Assembly (NCBI RefSeq): GCF_030287445.1
Contig: NZ_JASVWB010000002.1
Span: forward strand, 1 to 64,000
Direction: 5' to 3'
Length of the DNA: 64,000 nt
From: Streptomyces sp. ALI-76-A
GTDB taxonomy: Bacteria > Actinomycetota > Actinomycetes > Streptomycetales > Streptomycetaceae
The position numbers were made by a program, and so were the translations under genes. Below are positions 54,480 to 63,665 of this stretch, piece after piece. The notes below the pieces were generated by a model. It was not told the origin of the DNA. It saw only the letters and a list, made by a program, of their open reading frames with translations, and did not search any database. Positions within the stretch are counted from its first letter, which is position 1, and each line of letters opens with the position of its first letter.

Positions 54480-56012
54480 TCAGGGCCGCGAGAAGTCTGC
54501 GGCGGGGACGGGCGGTTCTGGACACGGCGCGCCTTGTGCGTGGTGCGCGTGGGGGGCGTCCTGGGTTGCCGTGCCGGTTACGGGCGCCGCGGGGGCGGCG
54601 AGAGCCCATGCCTGGACGGTGAAGTCGACGGCCCGGGCCTGCAGCGACCAGGGAGCATCGGAGACCGGGTAGAAGCGCAGGGTCAGGGCCTCTCCGGTGA
54701 TCAGGAAAACTTCGAGGACAGATCGATCGACCACCATGCGCAGTTCGACCGGTGCCCCGGATCGGGCCGCCGGGCAGGGGATGCGGTAGGTGCCGCCGAC
54801 GGCCCGGGGGTCGCGGGAGGCGTGCGAGCGGTCGACGACCACTTCGCCGGTGTCGGGGTCGACGGTGATGTCCAGGTGTTCGCTGCTGTCGGCCGAGGTG
54901 GCCAGCCGGAGGCCGCCGGGCCGGCCTGACACGGGCGTGAGATGGGCGATGAGGTCGAAGGTGCGGCCGACTTCGCCGAGTGCGGTCGGGGCAGTCTGGG
55001 CGCGGCCGGTGGCGTACAGGAGTTGCTCGCCGCGCAGTGCGGCAAGTTCCCGGGCGGGCTGCTGGTGAACGGTGCCGTCGACCGCGAGGGTGATCTCACG
55101 GGGAAGGGTGAGCAGTCCCGCCCAACCCGCCTCGCCTACCCAGGTCGATGCGCGGGCTTCCCATGACCAGGCCCACAGCAGCCAGCGCCCGTCGGGGGCG
55201 TGCAGCAGTGCGGGGGCGTAGAAGTCCGGGCCGTGGTCGAGCCGGACAGGCTCGGTCTGACGGAAGGTGCCGTTGGGGGTCTCGCGGCCGGGGTAGGCGG
55301 CAGTGGCCTGGGGGCCAGCGTCGGGGTCCCAGGTACTGACGATCAGCAGGCCCTGGCGTCCTGCGCCGTCGGGCGTCGGCCAGGAGGCGTACTGGGGGCA
55401 TTCCCAGCCGGCGCCGGTGTCCGTGCCGCCGGGCAGCGGCTTCGGGGCGTCGGCGGCGAACGGGCCGAGGTGCTGCCAGATTTCCAGGTCCGTCGATTCA
55501 TACAACTGGGCGGCGCCCCGGCCGTCGGCGAGGGCCGAGCCGACCAGCATCCGCCAGCGGCCGTCCTGCTGCCAGACGTAGGGGTCGCGGTACATCGTGG
55601 TGTCAGTGGGTGGCTGCTCGATGAGCAGGTCGGGTCGCTTGGTCCAGGTGTGGCCGCCGTCGTGCGATTCGGCGGTGGTGACCGGTTGCCACCAGCGGTC
55701 GTTGCGGTGGGCGGAGTAGAAGGTCAGCAGCCGGCTGTCGACGGAGATGGCGTTGCCGGAGAAGCAGCCGTCGGCGTCGTCGCCGCCGGGGGTGGGGGCG
55801 AGGGCGAGCGGGAGCTGTTCCCAGGTGATCAGGTCGGGGCTGCGGAAGTGGCCCCAGTGCATGTTCGCGTGCTGCGGGCCGTGGGGGTTGTACTGGAAGA
55901 ACACGTGGTAGTGGCCGTCGTGGAAGACCAGCCCGTTGGGGTCGTTGATCCAGTTGCTGGGTGGGCGCAGGTGTACGGCGGGAAGGTGGGGGTCGGCGCG
56001 CGGCGTGGACAC
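54480..56012 (-). CDS. Glycoside hydrolase family 32, probably intracellular fructosidase
   Basis: 510 residues without signal peptide. The nucleophile motif WINDPNG is at 21-27 (Asp24), the transition-state motif YRDPYVW lies further on, and the acid/base Glu is in AGWECPQYAS. A C-terminal β-sandwich follows (VELRMVVDRSVLEVFLITGE). It would hydrolyse imported sucrose-like or fructo-oligosaccharides. It is the last gene of the ABC-transporter operon, 49-79 bp after the permease. The GTG at 56012 has GAAAGG at good spacing; a GTG at 56042 is the alternative. Confidence 0.87.
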   Translation of the reverse strand: MSTPRADPHLPAVHLRPPSNWINDPNGLVFHDGHYHVFFQYNPHGPQHANMHWGHFRSPDLITWEQLPLALAPTPGGDDADGCFSGNAISVDSRLLTFYSAHRNDRWWQPVTTAESHDGGHTWTKRPDLLIEQPPTDTTMYRDPYVWQQDGRWRMLVGSALADGRGAAQLYESTDLEIWQHLGPFAADAPKPLPGGTDTGAGWECPQYASWPTPDGAGRQGLLIVSTWDPDAGPQATAAYPGRETPNGTFRQTEPVRLDHGPDFYAPALLHAPDGRWLLWAWSWEARASTWVGEAGWAGLLTLPREITLAVDGTVHQQPARELAALRGEQLLYATGRAQTAPTALGEVGRTFDLIAHLTPVSGRPGGLRLATSADSSEHLDITVDPDTGEVVVDRSHASRDPRAVGGTYRIPCPAARSGAPVELRMVVDRSVLEVFLITGEALTLRFYPVSDAPWSLQARAVDFTVQAWALAAPAAPVTGTATQDAPHAHHAQGAPCPEPPVPAADFSRP

Positions 56013-56090
56013 ACGGGGCCTTTCGAAGGGTGCGCGAGGCACAGGGGGTGGGGGAAGAAGTGGGGGGGGAGGGTGCGGGTCCGGCGGAGG

Positions 56091-57002
56091 TCAGCCCTTG
56101 AGGCCGCTGGAGGCGATGCTGCTGACGAAGGCCCGCTGGAAGGCCACGAACAGCGCGAGCACCGGCACGGTGATCATCGACGAGTAGGCCATGATCTGGC
56201 CCCAGGATGGGTTGAGCTGGAAAAAGTACTGGATTCCGACCATGACCGGGCGCAAGTCTTCGCTCTGGACGACCATCAGGGGCCAGAGGTAGGAGTTCCA
56301 GGCCGGCAGGAAGGTCAGGATGGCCACCGTGGCGATCGCCGGGCCGGACAGCGGCATGACGATGCGCCGGTAGATGCCGAACCAGCTCGCCCCGTCGATC
56401 ACGGCGGCTTCGTCGAGTTCCTTGGGGATGCTCTGGAAGTACTGGTGGAACAGGAAGATGGAGAAGGCGTTGGCGACGAAGGGCAGGATCTGCACCTGGT
56501 AGGTGTCGAGCCAGCCCTCGGCCATGGTGAAGTGGAAGCCGTTCACCTGGAGCCAGGGCAGTTGGTTGACCCACCAGACCAGCGGCAGGGCGAAGGTCTC
56601 GAACGGCACAATCAGCGTCGCGATCACGGCAGTGAGGACGATCTTCTTGCCGCGCCACCGCATCCGTGACAGGGCGAAGGCGGCGAGGCTGTTGACGAAG
56701 ATCCCCAGCACGACGGTCACGGCGGAGATCCCGATGGAGTTGAGCAGGAACCGGGCGGCGGGCACCCGGTCGAAGACTCCGCTGTAGTTGTCCAAGGACA
56801 GGTGACCGACCGGCAGGAACGCCTTGACGCCGTCCAGGTCGCCGAAGATCTGCTGGTCGGGCTTGAGTGACGACACGAGCATGAACACGATCGGGAAGGC
56901 GAAGAACAGAGCGAGCGCGATGCGCGCCGCCTGCACGGCGAGTGAGCGCAGCAGCGACCTCTGGTGGCCCGGGCGTGCGGGGGTGGGGGATGCGGAGGTC
57001 AT
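56091..57002 (-). CDS. Carbohydrate ABC transporter permease (MalG type)
   Basis: 303 residues with six membrane segments. It carries the EAA loop of binding-protein-dependent permeases (KELDEAAVIDGASWFGIYRR). It starts one base after the stop of the other permease, so the two are coupled. The substrate is inferred from the GH32 neighbours to be fructo-oligosaccharides. The ATPase is not in the operon; a shared MsiK-type ATPase is usual in Streptomyces. Confidence 0.9.
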   Translation of the reverse strand: MTSASPTPARPGHQRSLLRSLAVQAARIALALFFAFPIVFMLVSSLKPDQQIFGDLDGVKAFLPVGHLSLDNYSGVFDRVPAARFLLNSIGISAVTVVLGIFVNSLAAFALSRMRWRGKKIVLTAVIATLIVPFETFALPLVWWVNQLPWLQVNGFHFTMAEGWLDTYQVQILPFVANAFSIFLFHQYFQSIPKELDEAAVIDGASWFGIYRRIVMPLSGPAIATVAILTFLPAWNSYLWPLMVVQSEDLRPVMVGIQYFFQLNPSWGQIMAYSSMITVPVLALFVAFQRAFVSSIASSGLKG

Positions 57003-57003
57003 G

Positions 57004-57957
57004 TCAGTCCTTCTCCCGGGTGAGGAAACGTTGTACGAGGGAGACGGCCAGCACCAGTACGAAGAAGACGAGGGAGATCGCGGACGCGTATCCGGTCTGC
57101 TGCTGCGCGTATCCGGTCTGCACGGCCTGGTAGACGACCGTGGTGGTGGAGTCCAGGGGCCCGCCTTGTGTCATCACACTGACCTGGGCGAACAGGCTGA
57201 ACGCGGCGATCGTGATGGTGATGAGCACGAATGTGCGGGTGGTGCGCAGGCCGGGCCAGGTCACGTATCTGAAGCGCACCCAGCGGGTGGCGCCGTCGAT
57301 GTCGGCTGCCTCGTACAGGTCTTGCGGGATGGTCTGGAGGCCGGCCAGCCAGATGATCATGTGGAAGCCGACGCCTTGCCAGACGGACATGAGGATGATG
57401 GCGGGCATGGATGTGGACGGGTTGTTCAGCCAGTCCGGTCCGTGCACGAGGCCGAGGGTGAGGTGGGAGATAAGCTCGTTGACCAGCCCGGTCTTCTGGT
57501 ACATGAACGTCCACAGGATGGACACCACCACCATAGACGTGACGACCGGGATGAAGTAGACGGTGCGGAAGAAGTTGACGCCTTTGACCTTGGCGTTGAC
57601 GAGTAGGGCGAGCAGCAGCGCCAGGCCGCCCTGCAGCGGGACGACAACCGCGGCAAAGCAGAAGGTGTTGCGCAGCGACTTGTAGAACAGCGGGTCGTCC
57701 AGCAGCGTGCGGAAGTTCTGCAGGCCGGTGAACTGGGCCGGGATCGGGGAGACCAGGCGGGCGTTGGTGAACGCCAGCGCGAAGGCCAGTACCACCGGGA
57801 TGACGAAGAACAGCAACAGCAGGAAGACGGCGGGGCTCACCATGCCGAGTGCGGCGAGGCTTTCCCCGCGCCGTGCACGGCCCTGCGTTGCGCGTCGGCT
57901 GGGTGGGGCGTCAGCGGCGCTCGGCCGGGTGAACATTGACGACATTGTGGTAGCCAT
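57004..57957 (-). CDS. Carbohydrate ABC transporter permease (MalF type)
   Basis: 317 residues with six membrane segments. EAA motif QDLYEAADIDGATRWVRFRY is near the C-terminal third. It forms the membrane channel with the MalG-type permease encoded next. It follows the binding-protein gene after an 81-bp gap. Confidence 0.9.
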   Translation of the reverse strand: MATTMSSMFTRPSAADAPPSRRATQGRARRGESLAALGMVSPAVFLLLLFFVIPVVLAFALAFTNARLVSPIPAQFTGLQNFRTLLDDPLFYKSLRNTFCFAAVVVPLQGGLALLLALLVNAKVKGVNFFRTVYFIPVVTSMVVVSILWTFMYQKTGLVNELISHLTLGLVHGPDWLNNPSTSMPAIILMSVWQGVGFHMIIWLAGLQTIPQDLYEAADIDGATRWVRFRYVTWPGLRTTRTFVLITITIAAFSLFAQVSVMTQGGPLDSTTTVVYQAVQTGYAQQQTGYASAISLVFFVLVLAVSLVQRFLTREKD

Positions 57958-58038
57958 GAGACATCCAGGCAGGTACGTGCCCCGGCGGAGGTGGAGGCGG
58001 AGGGGAGGAACTGCCTCCGCCGGGACGGGCGGAGGCAG

Positions 58039-59346
58039 TCAGCTGCCGGTGGAGTAGTTGCTGGTCGACAGGTTGTTGTCGATCTGGCTGACGGCCTGGT
58101 CCAGGGCGCCTTTCACGTCGGCGCCGGCCAGGATGTCCATGGCTGCTTTGGAGAACACCGTGGAGATGTAGGGGTAGGCCGGGGTGACGGGCCGGACCAC
58201 CGCGAACTTCTGCGCTTCCTTCAGGAAGACGTTGAACTGGCCGCCCGTCTCGTAGCCCTTGACCTGCTGTGCCGCCGCGCTGGTGGCGGCGATGGTGCCG
58301 GTGGCCTTGGCGAAGTCGACGAAGTACTTCGTCTGCCGGGAGAAGTTCAGGTACGCCTGGGCGCCTTCCTTGTTGGAGCAGGTCGAGCTCATGCCCCACT
58401 GCCAGGAGGCTCCGCCGATCTTCGGTCCGCTGCCGAAGTCGACCGGCGGGAGGATCGCCAGGTCGGACCCGAACTTGTCGATGTTGGCCTGGGCCGACCA
58501 GCTGCCGTCCCACTGGATGGCGGTCTTGCCGTTGCGGAAGTCGTCGGCGGGGCTCTTGCTGGACTTCTGCGGTGCGTAGCCCTTTGTGACCAGCGAGCGG
58601 AACCACTTGCCCCACTTGACGGCTTCGTCACCGTTGAGCGCGCCGTCGGCGCTCTTGTAGGCGGAGCGGTCGATGAGGTCGCCTCCGAAGCTCTGCAGCA
58701 TGGGCGAGTAGGCGTACGGCCACCACTCACCGGGGTCGCCGGTGCCGAGATCGAGCGCGTTCTCGAACTTGCCGCCCGCCTTGATCTTAGCGAGCGCGTC
58801 GTCGAACTCGGCCTTGGTCCAGGGCTTGTCCACAGTGGGGACGCGAATGCCGTACTTGTTCAGGACCGACTTGCGCGAGTACAGGGTCAGCGCGACGTCG
58901 TAGAAGCCGGACGCGTAGGTCTTGCCTTGGTACGTGCCGACCGTACTGGGCAGTTGGTCCTTCAACGCGACTTGCCCCGTGGACAGATCCAGCGGCGCCA
59001 GGTACCCGCCCCAGGCCCAGTTCGGGACATTGGGGCCGTCGACGTCGAGGATGCAGGGCAGCTTCTTGGCGGAGGCCGCAGCCACCACCGAGTCGTTGTA
59101 GGACCCCTGGGGGAATGCCTGGATCTTGACCTTGTACTTGCTCTGGCTGGCGTTGAAGTCCTTGACGACCTGCTTGACGACCGCGTACTCAGCAGCGTTG
59201 CCGGCGTTGTGCGTCCACAGCGTCAGGGTGTTGCCGTCGGCGCCCGACGAGCCGGTGCTCCCACTGCCGCCGCAGCCAGCTACAAGCGCCGCCGCGGCGA
59301 GGGCGGCTATGCTCGACACCGCGAGGCGCCTGGTTCTCGATTCCAC
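58039..59346 (-). CDS. Sugar ABC transporter substrate-binding lipoprotein
   Basis: 435 residues. A lipoprotein signal ends LVAGC at about residue 25, followed by a Gly/Ser spacer (GGSGSTGSSG). The mature part is a cluster-B sugar-binding protein (LTLWTHNAGNAAEYAVVKQV; NGKTAIQWDGSWSAQANIDK). It captures the fructan breakdown products at the cell surface. The GTG start has GGAGG six bases upstream. First gene of the importer operon. Confidence 0.9.
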   Translation of the reverse strand: MESRTRRLAVSSIAALAAAALVAGCGGSGSTGSSGADGNTLTLWTHNAGNAAEYAVVKQVVKDFNASQSKYKVKIQAFPQGSYNDSVVAAASAKKLPCILDVDGPNVPNWAWGGYLAPLDLSTGQVALKDQLPSTVGTYQGKTYASGFYDVALTLYSRKSVLNKYGIRVPTVDKPWTKAEFDDALAKIKAGGKFENALDLGTGDPGEWWPYAYSPMLQSFGGDLIDRSAYKSADGALNGDEAVKWGKWFRSLVTKGYAPQKSSKSPADDFRNGKTAIQWDGSWSAQANIDKFGSDLAILPPVDFGSGPKIGGASWQWGMSSTCSNKEGAQAYLNFSRQTKYFVDFAKATGTIAATSAAAQQVKGYETGGQFNVFLKEAQKFAVVRPVTPAYPYISTVFSKAAMDILAGADVKGALDQAVSQIDNNLSTSNYSTGS

Positions 59347-59367
59347 TGGGTTCCTCCAATGTCACTG

Positions 59368-59391
59368 GACACGGTCCTGCAAGACCGTGTC
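59368..59391. promoter_or_regulatory. Dyad upstream of the importer operon
   Basis: GACACGGTC-N6-GACCGTGTC (59368-59391), perfect 9-bp arms, lies 22-45 bp before the binding-protein start. It may be a regulator site or a leader hairpin; its sequence differs from the other two LacI-like sites in the locus. Confidence 0.45.
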
Positions 59392-59443
59392 GGCGGCCGG
59401 TAGAGACGGTCGCCTGTATCAGTGGTGCTTCGCCGTTCCGAGG

Positions 59444-60478
59444 TCAGAGTCGGGGCGGCGAAGCGACCGATGCCCGTGCCACCAGCGGGCAGGGCAGCAT
59501 TTCCTGACCGGCCGGACGGAGTTCCTGGTCCGGGGCGCCTGTGAGCGCGAGCAGCTGTGCGACCGCCCGCGCTCCCATCTCGTAGTGCGGCAGGGCTACG
59601 GTGGTCAGCCCGGGGAACATGCCGTCGCAGATCAGTTCCTGGTTGTCGAACCCTATGACCGACAGGTCGGCGGGGATCGACAACCCCAGTTCAGCGGCGG
59701 CGTGGTAGACGCCCATCGCCATCCGGTCGGCGAAGCAGAACAACGCGGTGGGTCGTTCCGCCTGCTGGAGCAGCGTGCGTGCCGCCCGGTACGCGCCGGC
59801 GGCGGAGGCAGTCTCGGCCACCACCAGCCGGGGATCGAAGGCAACGCCGGCTTCCGCGAGGGCCTGTCGGTATCCCTCGAGGCGCCCGTGGGTGGCCGGG
59901 ATGTCGTCGACGTTGTTGAGGAAGCCGATACGGCGGTGGCCGTGGCGGAGCAGTTCGTGTACGGCGGTGTAGCCGCCCTGGACCTCGTCCGGCACCACCG
60001 AGGGGACGGCGGGGTCGTCCGCGCATGCGTCGAGCAGAACCGTGGGGACCGAGCGCAGCTGCTCCGGCACCTCCACGACCCGGTGGTACATCGACGCGTA
60101 CAGCACGCCGTCGACCTGGCGCTGGAGCAGCAGTTCGATCTCCTTGCGCTCCAGCTCCGGGTCTCCGCCCGTGTTGAGCATGAGCAGCAGCAGGTCGTGC
60201 TTGGCGGCCTCCTCCTGTGCTCCGAGGATGATCCGGCCCGCGTGGGGGGTGGTGGCGATCTGGTCACTGACGAAGCCGATGGTGCTCGACCGCTTCAGCC
60301 GCAGGCCGCGGGCCAGCCCGTTGGGCGCGTACCCCAGTTGCCGGGCCGCCTCCAGAACGCGTTGCCGGGTCTCGGCGTTGATGCGTTTGCCCTCGACCTC
60401 GTTGAGGATGTGGGAAACGGTCGTGACCGAGACTCCGGCGGCTGCCGCCACGTCCTTGATCCCGATCCGCCTGCCCAT
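59444..60478 (-). CDS. LacI-family transcriptional regulator of the fructan locus
   Basis: 344 residues. The LacI HTH and hinge are at 1-60 (IGIKDVAAAAGVSVTTVSHI, LGYAPNGLARGLRL), followed by a sugar-binding domain with SVIGFDNQELICDGMFPGLT. It is a probable repressor of the importer operon (which it precedes on the same strand by 97 bp) and perhaps of the secreted GH32. A LacI-type operator overlaps its own ribosome-binding region. Confidence 0.9.
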   Translation of the reverse strand: MGRRIGIKDVAAAAGVSVTTVSHILNEVEGKRINAETRQRVLEAARQLGYAPNGLARGLRLKRSSTIGFVSDQIATTPHAGRIILGAQEEAAKHDLLLLMLNTGGDPELERKEIELLLQRQVDGVLYASMYHRVVEVPEQLRSVPTVLLDACADDPAVPSVVPDEVQGGYTAVHELLRHGHRRIGFLNNVDDIPATHGRLEGYRQALAEAGVAFDPRLVVAETASAAGAYRAARTLLQQAERPTALFCFADRMAMGVYHAAAELGLSIPADLSVIGFDNQELICDGMFPGLTTVALPHYEMGARAVAQLLALTGAPDQELRPAGQEMLPCPLVARASVASPPRL

Positions 60479-60482
60479 GTGG

Positions 60483-60500
60483 TGCCCAATCGTTTTGGCA
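60483..60500. promoter_or_regulatory. LacI-type operator at the regulator's start
   Basis: TGCCCAATCGTTTTGGCA (60483-60500) is an 18-bp near-palindrome with the central CG typical of LacI sites, 4 bp before the ATG at 60478. Autorepression is implied. Confidence 0.6.
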
Positions 60501-60552
60501 AGTGAGTGCGGGATGAGACTGCGCCCCGGTGGGGGCTCATGTCAACGGCTCG

Positions 60553-60855
60553 TTACGAATTCGTGCCCAGCGGGTTCAGGAACGTCAGCACGGAGGCGTC
60601 CTCTTCGATCAGCGGGACGAGAGCGGCGTTGAACGGGCCGCCGTACGGGGCATTCAGGTGCGTCTGGAAGGCGTCCTCGTCCCGGTACACCTCGAAGATC
60701 CAGAAGGCGCGCGGGTCGGCTGCCTTGGTGTAGACGTCGAAGGCGATGTTGCCTTCTTCCTCGCGCACTTTGAGGGCGTAGTCGCCGATCATGCGGGCGA
60801 CCTCGTCCTCGGTTCCTTCGCGGGCGGTGAACTCGGCGAGCAGGGTTTTCTTCAC
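60553..60855 (-). CDS. Antibiotic-biosynthesis-monooxygenase (ABM) domain protein
   Basis: 100 residues starting KKTLLAEFTAREGTEDEVAR. ABM fold with NIAFDVYTKAADPRAFWIFE and VYRDEDAFQTHLNAPYG, similar to YgiN/LsrG-type quinol or autoinducer monooxygenases. The function here is unknown. It follows the secreted GH32 gene by 29 bp on the same strand and precedes lacI, so it is probably cotranscribed. Confidence 0.8.
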   Translation of the reverse strand: MKKTLLAEFTAREGTEDEVARMIGDYALKVREEEGNIAFDVYTKAADPRAFWIFEVYRDEDAFQTHLNAPYGGPFNAALVPLIEEDASVLTFLNPLGTNS

Positions 60856-60884
60856 GGGTCTGGCTTCCTTTTCAGTTCCGGGTG

Positions 60885-63446
60885 TCACTTGTGGGCGGAG
60901 TCCAAGTGCCAGACGATGGCCTTGTCCAGCTTCACCGAGCCGTTCTCGGCGAAGACCTCCACTCCCTGGCTGGCGGGGTCGGGGAAGATCTGGTCGGTGA
61001 TCGCGGCCTCGCCGCTGCCGCCGAAGACCTCGACGGAGGACCAGTCGACGAGGATACGCAGCTTGACCTTGCCGTTCTTGGCCTTCAGCGGTGCGGTCTG
61101 GATGCCAGGGAAGGTGCTGTTGAAGTCGACGGCGCCGGAGTGGGTGCGGTCGACGTACAGCTCCTGTGTCGTGGTGTCGTAGCCGATGACTGTCTCTTCG
61201 CCGTTCGCACCGGTGCGCACCTTCAGGCCGAAGCGGTCGGCGTCCTTGAGGGAGAAGGTCGCCTGGATGTCGAGGGCCTTGCCCTTGGCCGCGGGGCCGA
61301 TCAGGGCCTTGGAGGTGTCCTTGACGGTGATGCCGGACGCGGACACGGCGTGCGGTTGCCGCAGGGACGTCACGCTGCTCACGGGCTGGCTGGTCAGCCG
61401 GATGCGGCCGTCGATGGTGCGCAGGGCCATCTCCCGGGGGATGCTCTGGGCGCCGCGCCAGGGGGAGGTGGGGACGGAGCCGCTGTAGTCCCAGTTGTTC
61501 ATCCAGCCGATCATGTACCGCTTGCCGCCCGGCGTGTTCTCCCAGGACACGGCCGCGTAGTAGTCCTTGCCGTAGTCGGCCCAGTCGGCGCGCTGGACGA
61601 CGGACTTGGCAGCGGTGTCGGCTTCGGTGAACTGGTCGGCGAGGATGTGGCCCCAGCCGGCGGTGTTCATGTCGACGATCTGGATCTGCGCCTCCTTGCC
61701 GGCGTAGGGGCGCATGTCGAAGGAGGCCCAGTCCAGGGTCTCGCTGTTGGAGCCGGTGGCGCTGCGGACGACCTTGCCGTCGACGATCAGGTTGACGGAC
61801 GTCTCCTGGGAGACGGGCTGAGCCTGGGTGTCGGAGAGCATGATGTGGTCGACGTTGAGGTGGCCCCAGCCGCCGCTGTTGTCATCGACGATCTTGATCT
61901 GGGCCTTCTTGCCAGCTAGGTCCTTGACGTCCCACGAGGACCAGTTGAGGGCCTCGCCGTCCTGTCCGGTGGTGCTGCGGACAACCTGGCCGTCGACGAG
62001 GAGTTCGACGGCGGTGGGGTTGTCGGAGCCGGCGGGGTGGTTGCCGCCGCCGACGAGGAAGTTGACGTAGTCCTTGTCGATGGTGAACTCGGGCGAGGTG
62101 AGGGTGCCGGTGGTGGAGTCGCCGTTCAGGTAGCTGTTGACCAGGCCGCTTCCCAGGAATCCGGAGACCTCCTGCTGGTTGGGGAGGGTGCCGGCGGCCG
62201 GTGCGCTGCCCAAGGCGTCGCCGGTGGTCGTCCAGTCGCCGTAGGTGCCGCCCTCGAAGTCGGCGAGGACCGTGCCCGCGGGCGGATCTCCCTGCTCCAT
62301 GACCGTGCCGTCCACGTGCGGGTGTCGACCGCCACCGACCTTGAAGTTCAGGTACTTGCTGTCGACGGTGAAGGAGGGCGAGGTCAGGGTGCCGGTGGTG
62401 CCGTCACCCAAGTGGAAGCTGTTGGCGAGGCCCTTGCCGTCGAAGCCGTCGACCGTGCCCTGACCCTCGACCGCGCCGGCTGCCGGTGCCTGGCCGAACG
62501 CGGTGCCGGTAGTCATCCACGAACCGAAGTCGGTGGCTTCGAAGTCCTGCACCACCTGGCCGGTGGGCGGGGTGTAGGTGCCCTTGTCCTCGGCGGTGAA
62601 CTTCTTGCCGTCGAAGTCGCCGACGAAGTACTGGGCGGCCGAGCCTCCGGCGATCCCACCGGGGTTGATGTTGACGACCAGGACCCACTTGGTCTTCTTC
62701 GGGTCCCCGTCGACCGCGAGGGGGAACAGGTCCGGGCACTCCCACACGCCGCCCGTTGCGCCGGCCGGTCCGAACTCGCTCTGCAGCTCCCAGTCCTTGA
62801 GGTTTTGGGAAGAGTAGAACTGCACCTTGTGTTCGGTGGACAGCGACACCGTCATCAGCCAGCTCTTGGTCGGCGCGTACCACTGGACCTTGGGGTCGCG
62901 GAACTCCTTGGAGCCGATGTCGAGGACGGGATTGCCCTGGTACTTGGTCCAGGTCCGGCCGCGGTCGGTGCTGTAGGCGAGCGACTGCGCCTGTACGCCG
63001 GTGTCCTTGTTGGAGCTGGTGTAGATCGCGACCATGGGCGGGTTCTTCTTGGTGCCGAACCCGGTGGTGTTGTCCCGGTCGACGACCGCGCTGCCGGAGA
63101 ACACCATCTCCTTGTCGTCGTGCGACAGGGCGAGCGGCAGCTGCTTCCAGTGCACGAGGTCCGTGCTCACCGCGTGCCCCCAGGACATGTCTCCCCAGGA
63201 GTTTCCGTTGGGGTTGTACTGGTAGAAAAGGTGATACTCGCCCTTGTAGTACACGAGACCGTTGGGGTCGTTCATCCAGTTCTTCTCCGGCGTGAAGTGG
63301 AACTGGGGCCGGTAGGTCTCGGCGTACGGCGGGGCGTCTGCAGCGAGGGCCTGAGGGGCGAGCGGGGCGGCGGACAGGGCGCAGACGGTCACCACCGCCG
63401 CCATCATCCGCACGTGGGCATGCCGGGATACACGTCCAGAGCTCAT
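60885..63446 (-). CDS. Secreted GH32 fructanase (levanase/inulinase type) with inserted modules
   Basis: 853 residues. The signal peptide ends near ALA (35). The nucleophile motif WMNDPNG is at 57-63, FRDPKVQW near 162 and the acid/base in WECPDLF near 215. Between about 280 and 560 two long and one partial β-rich modules interrupt the propeller (DFEATDFGSWMTTGTAFGQA; DFEGGTYGDWTTTGDALGSA; NLIVDGKVVRSATGSNSETL). The GH32 fold then resumes with YYAAVSWENTPGGKRYMIGW and the C-terminal β-sandwich (LRILVDWSSVEVFGGSGEAA). The ATG at 63446 follows AGGAGAG. It degrades extracellular levan or inulin. Confidence 0.88.
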   Translation of the reverse strand: MSSGRVSRHAHVRMMAAVVTVCALSAAPLAPQALAADAPPYAETYRPQFHFTPEKNWMNDPNGLVYYKGEYHLFYQYNPNGNSWGDMSWGHAVSTDLVHWKQLPLALSHDDKEMVFSGSAVVDRDNTTGFGTKKNPPMVAIYTSSNKDTGVQAQSLAYSTDRGRTWTKYQGNPVLDIGSKEFRDPKVQWYAPTKSWLMTVSLSTEHKVQFYSSQNLKDWELQSEFGPAGATGGVWECPDLFPLAVDGDPKKTKWVLVVNINPGGIAGGSAAQYFVGDFDGKKFTAEDKGTYTPPTGQVVQDFEATDFGSWMTTGTAFGQAPAAGAVEGQGTVDGFDGKGLANSFHLGDGTTGTLTSPSFTVDSKYLNFKVGGGRHPHVDGTVMEQGDPPAGTVLADFEGGTYGDWTTTGDALGSAPAAGTLPNQQEVSGFLGSGLVNSYLNGDSTTGTLTSPEFTIDKDYVNFLVGGGNHPAGSDNPTAVELLVDGQVVRSTTGQDGEALNWSSWDVKDLAGKKAQIKIVDDNSGGWGHLNVDHIMLSDTQAQPVSQETSVNLIVDGKVVRSATGSNSETLDWASFDMRPYAGKEAQIQIVDMNTAGWGHILADQFTEADTAAKSVVQRADWADYGKDYYAAVSWENTPGGKRYMIGWMNNWDYSGSVPTSPWRGAQSIPREMALRTIDGRIRLTSQPVSSVTSLRQPHAVSASGITVKDTSKALIGPAAKGKALDIQATFSLKDADRFGLKVRTGANGEETVIGYDTTTQELYVDRTHSGAVDFNSTFPGIQTAPLKAKNGKVKLRILVDWSSVEVFGGSGEAAITDQIFPDPASQGVEVFAENGSVKLDKAIVWHLDSAHK

Positions 63447-63555
63447 GGTCTCTCCTGTGCTGGGGCCGTCCACTGGGCCGGAGCCTGAGGCTCGGCGTGG
63501 ACCGACCGAAAGTGACGCCCTGGTCGGCGGCGTCGTCCACGTCGCCGACCAGAGG

Positions 63556-63584
63556 TGTCATCGTTGACTGTGTCATCGATGACA
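63556..63584. promoter_or_regulatory. Tandem LacI-like operators between the GH32 and kinase genes
   Basis: The perfect palindrome TGTCATCGATGACA (63571-63584) is preceded 15 bp upstream by TGTCATCGTTGACT (63556-63569), 12 of 14 identical. The central CG is typical of LacI-family sites. They lie 110-140 bp before the secreted GH32 start. Confidence 0.6.
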
Positions 63585-63665
63585 TCGAGTGGCCCGATGA
63601 TGAGCGGCATCCCGCCGATGCGTCAACGGTTCCCGCGCAATTGGCCGGCGCGGCTCGCCCGCCCG

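Noticed and set aside
62037..63488. 483-codon plus-strand frame opposite the secreted GH32
   Set aside because: Antisense shadow of a GH32 with signal peptide and catalytic motifs.
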